From assembly GCA_019310745.1 (NCBI GenBank), contig JAFDDS010000020.1, positions 1 through 7,706 on the forward strand: a stretch of DNA of 7,706 nt. Direction: 5' to 3'. Shown here in pieces: positions 5,621 through 7,706 of the stretch. The notes under the pieces are model-generated. The model searched no databases. It saw only the letters and a list, made by a program, of their open reading frames with translations, and had not been told where the DNA came from. This DNA is from Deltaproteobacteria bacterium. GTDB lineage: Bacteria > Desulfobacterota > DSM-4660 > Desulfatiglandales > B25-G16. The position numbers and the translations under genes are program-made. Numbering within the stretch: the first letter of the stretch is position 1; each line of letters starts with the position of its first letter.

Positions 5621-6879
5621 TGAGAAATATCCTTAATCAATCAAAAATACAACAACTTATAAGAAAAGGTGTAAAGATTGACCGCCCGGAAACTATTACT
5701 ATTGGAGAAGAGGTATTGTGTGATCAAATATCAGATAAGAAGGTTGTAATCCACTCCGGTTGTAAGGTTTATGGCTCTCGTACAGTAATAATGTCTGGAT
5801 GCGAAATTGGCTACGAGGGCCCTGTGACGATCGAAAATTGCCAGTTAGGTCCTGATGTAAAATTACAAGGAGGATTTTTTTCACAGTCAACATTCTTAGA
5901 AAAGGCTACGTTAGGATCAGGTGCCCATATTAGGGGGGGATGCCTATTAGAAGAAGAGGCCAATGTTGCCCACACTGTGGGTCTTAAACAAACCATCTTA
6001 TTTCCTTTTGTTACCCTTGGGAGCCTAATAAATTTCTGTGACTGTCTAATGGCTGGAGGTACAGATAGAAAAAATCATAGTGAGGTTGGGAGTTCATATA
6101 TTCATTTTAATTACTCCCCGAATCAGGATAAGGCTACTCCCTCTCTTATTGGTGATGTCCCTAAGGGTGTCATGTTAAACCAGAGACCAATCTTCCTCGG
6201 CGGACAAGGGGGATTAGTTGGGCCAGTTAGGATAGGATACGGAACGGTCATCGCTGCTGGAACCATCTATCGGAAAGATTTCATCAAAGGAGATGGACTG
6301 CTTTTTGCTGGGTCTAATGTGAAAAAACAACAGCCTCTTTATTTTGGGCTTTATCCAGGGATCAAAAGGATCATAACCAATAACATTAATTACATAGCAA
6401 ATATCATTGCACTGAGGAGATGGTATATTGATGTTCGCTCTCGATTCTTACTTGTTAATCCGATAGAGAAAGCTCTTTATAACGGTGCCTTGGAAAAGAT
6501 AGAAATGGTAATTAGCGAGAGAATAAAAAGATTACAAGAGGTTGCTGACAAAATGCCCCGATCAATTGAATTATATGCAAAAATGATGAAAGAACATGTC
6601 TTAAAAAGACAACAAGATCTCAGGAGAGAAATCTTCGAACAATGGTCTAATATAGAAGAGTTTTTTACGGATAGTTATAAAAAAGAAGGAAATTTGGAAA
6701 AAAGGGATGCATTTTTCAATCTTATTCAACAAAAGATAGATGAAAAGGGGAAACATTATATTGAGGTAATTAATGGATTAGGTAATACTGGGGCTGCCAT
6801 AGGCACAGAATGGCTTCAAGGATTAGTTGATGAGATCACTCATCAGATACAAAATATTATTCCCTCTTTGAGACCTTAA
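5620..6879 (+). CDS. GlmU-like left-handed beta-helix protein with helical C-terminal tail
   Basis: Residues about 20-235 of this 419-residue protein show hexapeptide-like repeats (for example VIHSGCKV, CEIGYEG, CQLGPDV, ATLGSGAHI). They end in a segment closely resembling the GlmU acetyltransferase domain: SYIHFNYSPNQDK (159-171), SLIGD, IFLGGQGGLVGPVRIGYGTVIAAGT. GlmU has NYDG-x-NK and LVAPVxIGxGATIAAGT at these places, so Asn164, Tyr165 and Lys171 may be active-site equivalents. The N-terminal uridylyltransferase domain of GlmU is absent. Residues about 255-419 instead form a charged, mostly helical region that may include coiled coil. It is probably an acyl- or acetyltransferase acting on an amino sugar or nucleotide sugar; catalysis is unproven. 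The ATG overlaps the rapZ stop with no strong ribosome-binding site, implying reinitiation and linked function. Confidence 0.78.
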   Translation: MRNILNQSKIQQLIRKGVKIDRPETITIGEEVLCDQISDKKVVIHSGCKVYGSRTVIMSGCEIGYEGPVTIENCQLGPDVKLQGGFFSQSTFLEKATLGSGAHIRGGCLLEEEANVAHTVGLKQTILFPFVTLGSLINFCDCLMAGGTDRKNHSEVGSSYIHFNYSPNQDKATPSLIGDVPKGVMLNQRPIFLGGQGGLVGPVRIGYGTVIAAGTIYRKDFIKGDGLLFAGSNVKKQQPLYFGLYPGIKRIITNNINYIANIIALRRWYIDVRSRFLLVNPIEKALYNGALEKIEMVISERIKRLQEVADKMPRSIELYAKMMKEHVLKRQQDLRREIFEQWSNIEEFFTDSYKKEGNLEKRDAFFNLIQQKIDEKGKHYIEVINGLGNTGAAIGTEWLQGLVDEITHQIQNIIPSLRP

Positions 6880-6892
6880 AAGATCACGTTGC

Positions 6893-7706
6893 TCACTGAA
6901 GACTTATCTCATACTGCTCAAGATGAAAATCATTTTTTGCAATTATTGCGATACGCCGATTAATTCTTTTTTCCAATTCCATAACAGAGTATCTCTCTTC
7001 CTCCTTTAAAACTTTCTCTATCTCAGGATGCACCAAAACATAGGCCTTACCCTCCTCACCGGATACCCACTCTCTTTCCAGATCCCTGAAGATATCATAA
7101 CAGATTGTAGTGGGCGATTTAAGCCGCCCTCTCCCCTCACAGTATAAACAAGGTTCAGTTAAAAAGAGATTTATATCTTCTTTTGTCCTTTTCCTCGTCA
7201 TCTCAATCAGTCCTAACTCCGACATCTCGAGGACAGTGGTCCTGGCCCTGTCTTTTTCCAAGGCCTCTTTGAGTGTCATGAAGACCCTTTCCCTGTTCGC
7301 TTGCCTATCCATATCTATGAAATCAATGACAATGAGGCCCCCAATGTTTCGTAATCTCAGTTGATAGGCAATCTCCTTAACTGCCTCCAGATTTGTTTTT
7401 ACAATGGTTTCTTCCAGATTTCTTTTCCCTACATAACTGCCTGTATTAACATCGATAGAGGTAAGAGCCTCTGTTGATTCAATGACAATATATCCACCAG
7501 ATTTCAACCATACCTTTTTATCTAAGGCTCTGTTTGTTTCCATATCAATGCCATAGGCATCAAATATAGGTTCTCTCCCTTCGTAGAGTTCGATAGAGTA
7601 TCTAAGGTTTGGGGCAAAGGTCTCTATGAATTCCAATATTGATTGATACTCCTCCTTTGAATCGATCACCAATCTATCAATCTCTCTGGTAAAAAGATCC
7701 CGAATG
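6893..7706 (-). CDS. rng: Ribonuclease G (RNase E/G family), C-terminal part; 5' end outside window
   Basis: RNase E/G enzymes are cytoplasmic endoribonucleases that cut AU-rich single-stranded RNA and take part in rRNA maturation and mRNA decay. The frame is open to the right edge, giving 270 visible residues that begin IRDLFTREIDRLVID. Visible features are the LYEGREPIFDAYGI segment, KVWLKSGGYIVIE, ALTSIDVNTG and GLIVIDFIDMD (carrying the two conserved magnesium-binding aspartates), the RKR segment after ELGLIEMT, and CLYCEGRGR (the CxxC zinc-link). The protein ends about 90 residues after the zinc-link, without the long scaffold tail of RNase E, so RNase G is the better name. The N-terminal S1 domain should lie beyond the window. 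A TTG at 7672 is internal and not the start. It is convergent with the beta-helix gene, with 13 bases between them and no recognisable terminator. Confidence 0.95.
   Translation of the reverse strand, partial: IRDLFTREIDRLVIDSKEEYQSILEFIETFAPNLRYSIELYEGREPIFDAYGIDMETNRALDKKVWLKSGGYIVIESTEALTSIDVNTGSYVGKRNLEETIVKTNLEAVKEIAYQLRLRNIGGLIVIDFIDMDRQANRERVFMTLKEALEKDRARTTVLEMSELGLIEMTRKRTKEDINLFLTEPCLYCEGRGRLKSPTTICYDIFRDLEREWVSGEEGKAYVLVHPEIEKVLKEEERYSVMELEKRINRRIAIIAKNDFHLEQYEISLQ

Noticed and set aside
6880..6892. Bidirectional terminator between the beta-helix gene and rng
   Set aside because: The gap is 13 bases with no stem-loop or T-run visible.

Overview
The window looks like chromosomal DNA of moderately AT-rich composition from an anaerobic bacterium. 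The best guess is the deltaproteobacterial group (Desulfobacterota). This rests on a MocA / MoeA-like / DUF364 cassette next to an FmdB-type zinc-ribbon gene with a long acidic tail, and on RapZ, class I PurE and RNase G occurring together. It is an inference from gene content and sequence style, not a database match.

Layout. (1) 1-2427, plus strand: a molybdenum-cofactor-type cassette. It contains the 3' part of a MocA-like cytidylyltransferase (cut by the left edge), a MoeA-like molybdopterin-binding protein with a Cys-rich tail, and a DUF4213/DUF364 protein whose start codon overlaps the previous stop (TAATG). (2) 2436-2921, minus strand: a small FmdB-type zinc-ribbon protein, convergent with the cassette and only 8 bases from it. 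(3) 2922-3517: about 600 bases without a credible gene, dominated by a roughly 394-base imperfect palindrome (3071-3464) that looks like a MITE or other intergenic repeat. A good sigma70-like promoter lies just left of it and points at purE. (4) 3518-6879, plus strand: purE, tsaC, rapZ and a GlmU-like left-handed beta-helix protein. purE/tsaC and rapZ/beta-helix overlap by a few bases. An 85-base gap with an inverted repeat separates tsaC from rapZ. (5) 6893-7706, minus strand: the 3' part of RNase G, convergent with the beta-helix gene and cut by the right edge.

How the genes work together. The first block would finish and deliver molybdopterin cofactor, probably the cytidine-dinucleotide form, to a molybdoenzyme that is not in the window. 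The second block is housekeeping: purine synthesis (PurE), the t6A tRNA modification (TsaC), and the RapZ ATPase translationally coupled to an amino-sugar-type acyltransferase-like protein. RapZ, a GlmU-like protein and an RNase E/G enzyme lie within 3 kb. This recalls the enterobacterial RapZ-RNase E-glmS circuit and is the most interesting functional hint here, although it is only an inference. The most unusual DNA structure is the long palindrome before purE. No RNA genes, CRISPR array, transposase or phage genes were seen.
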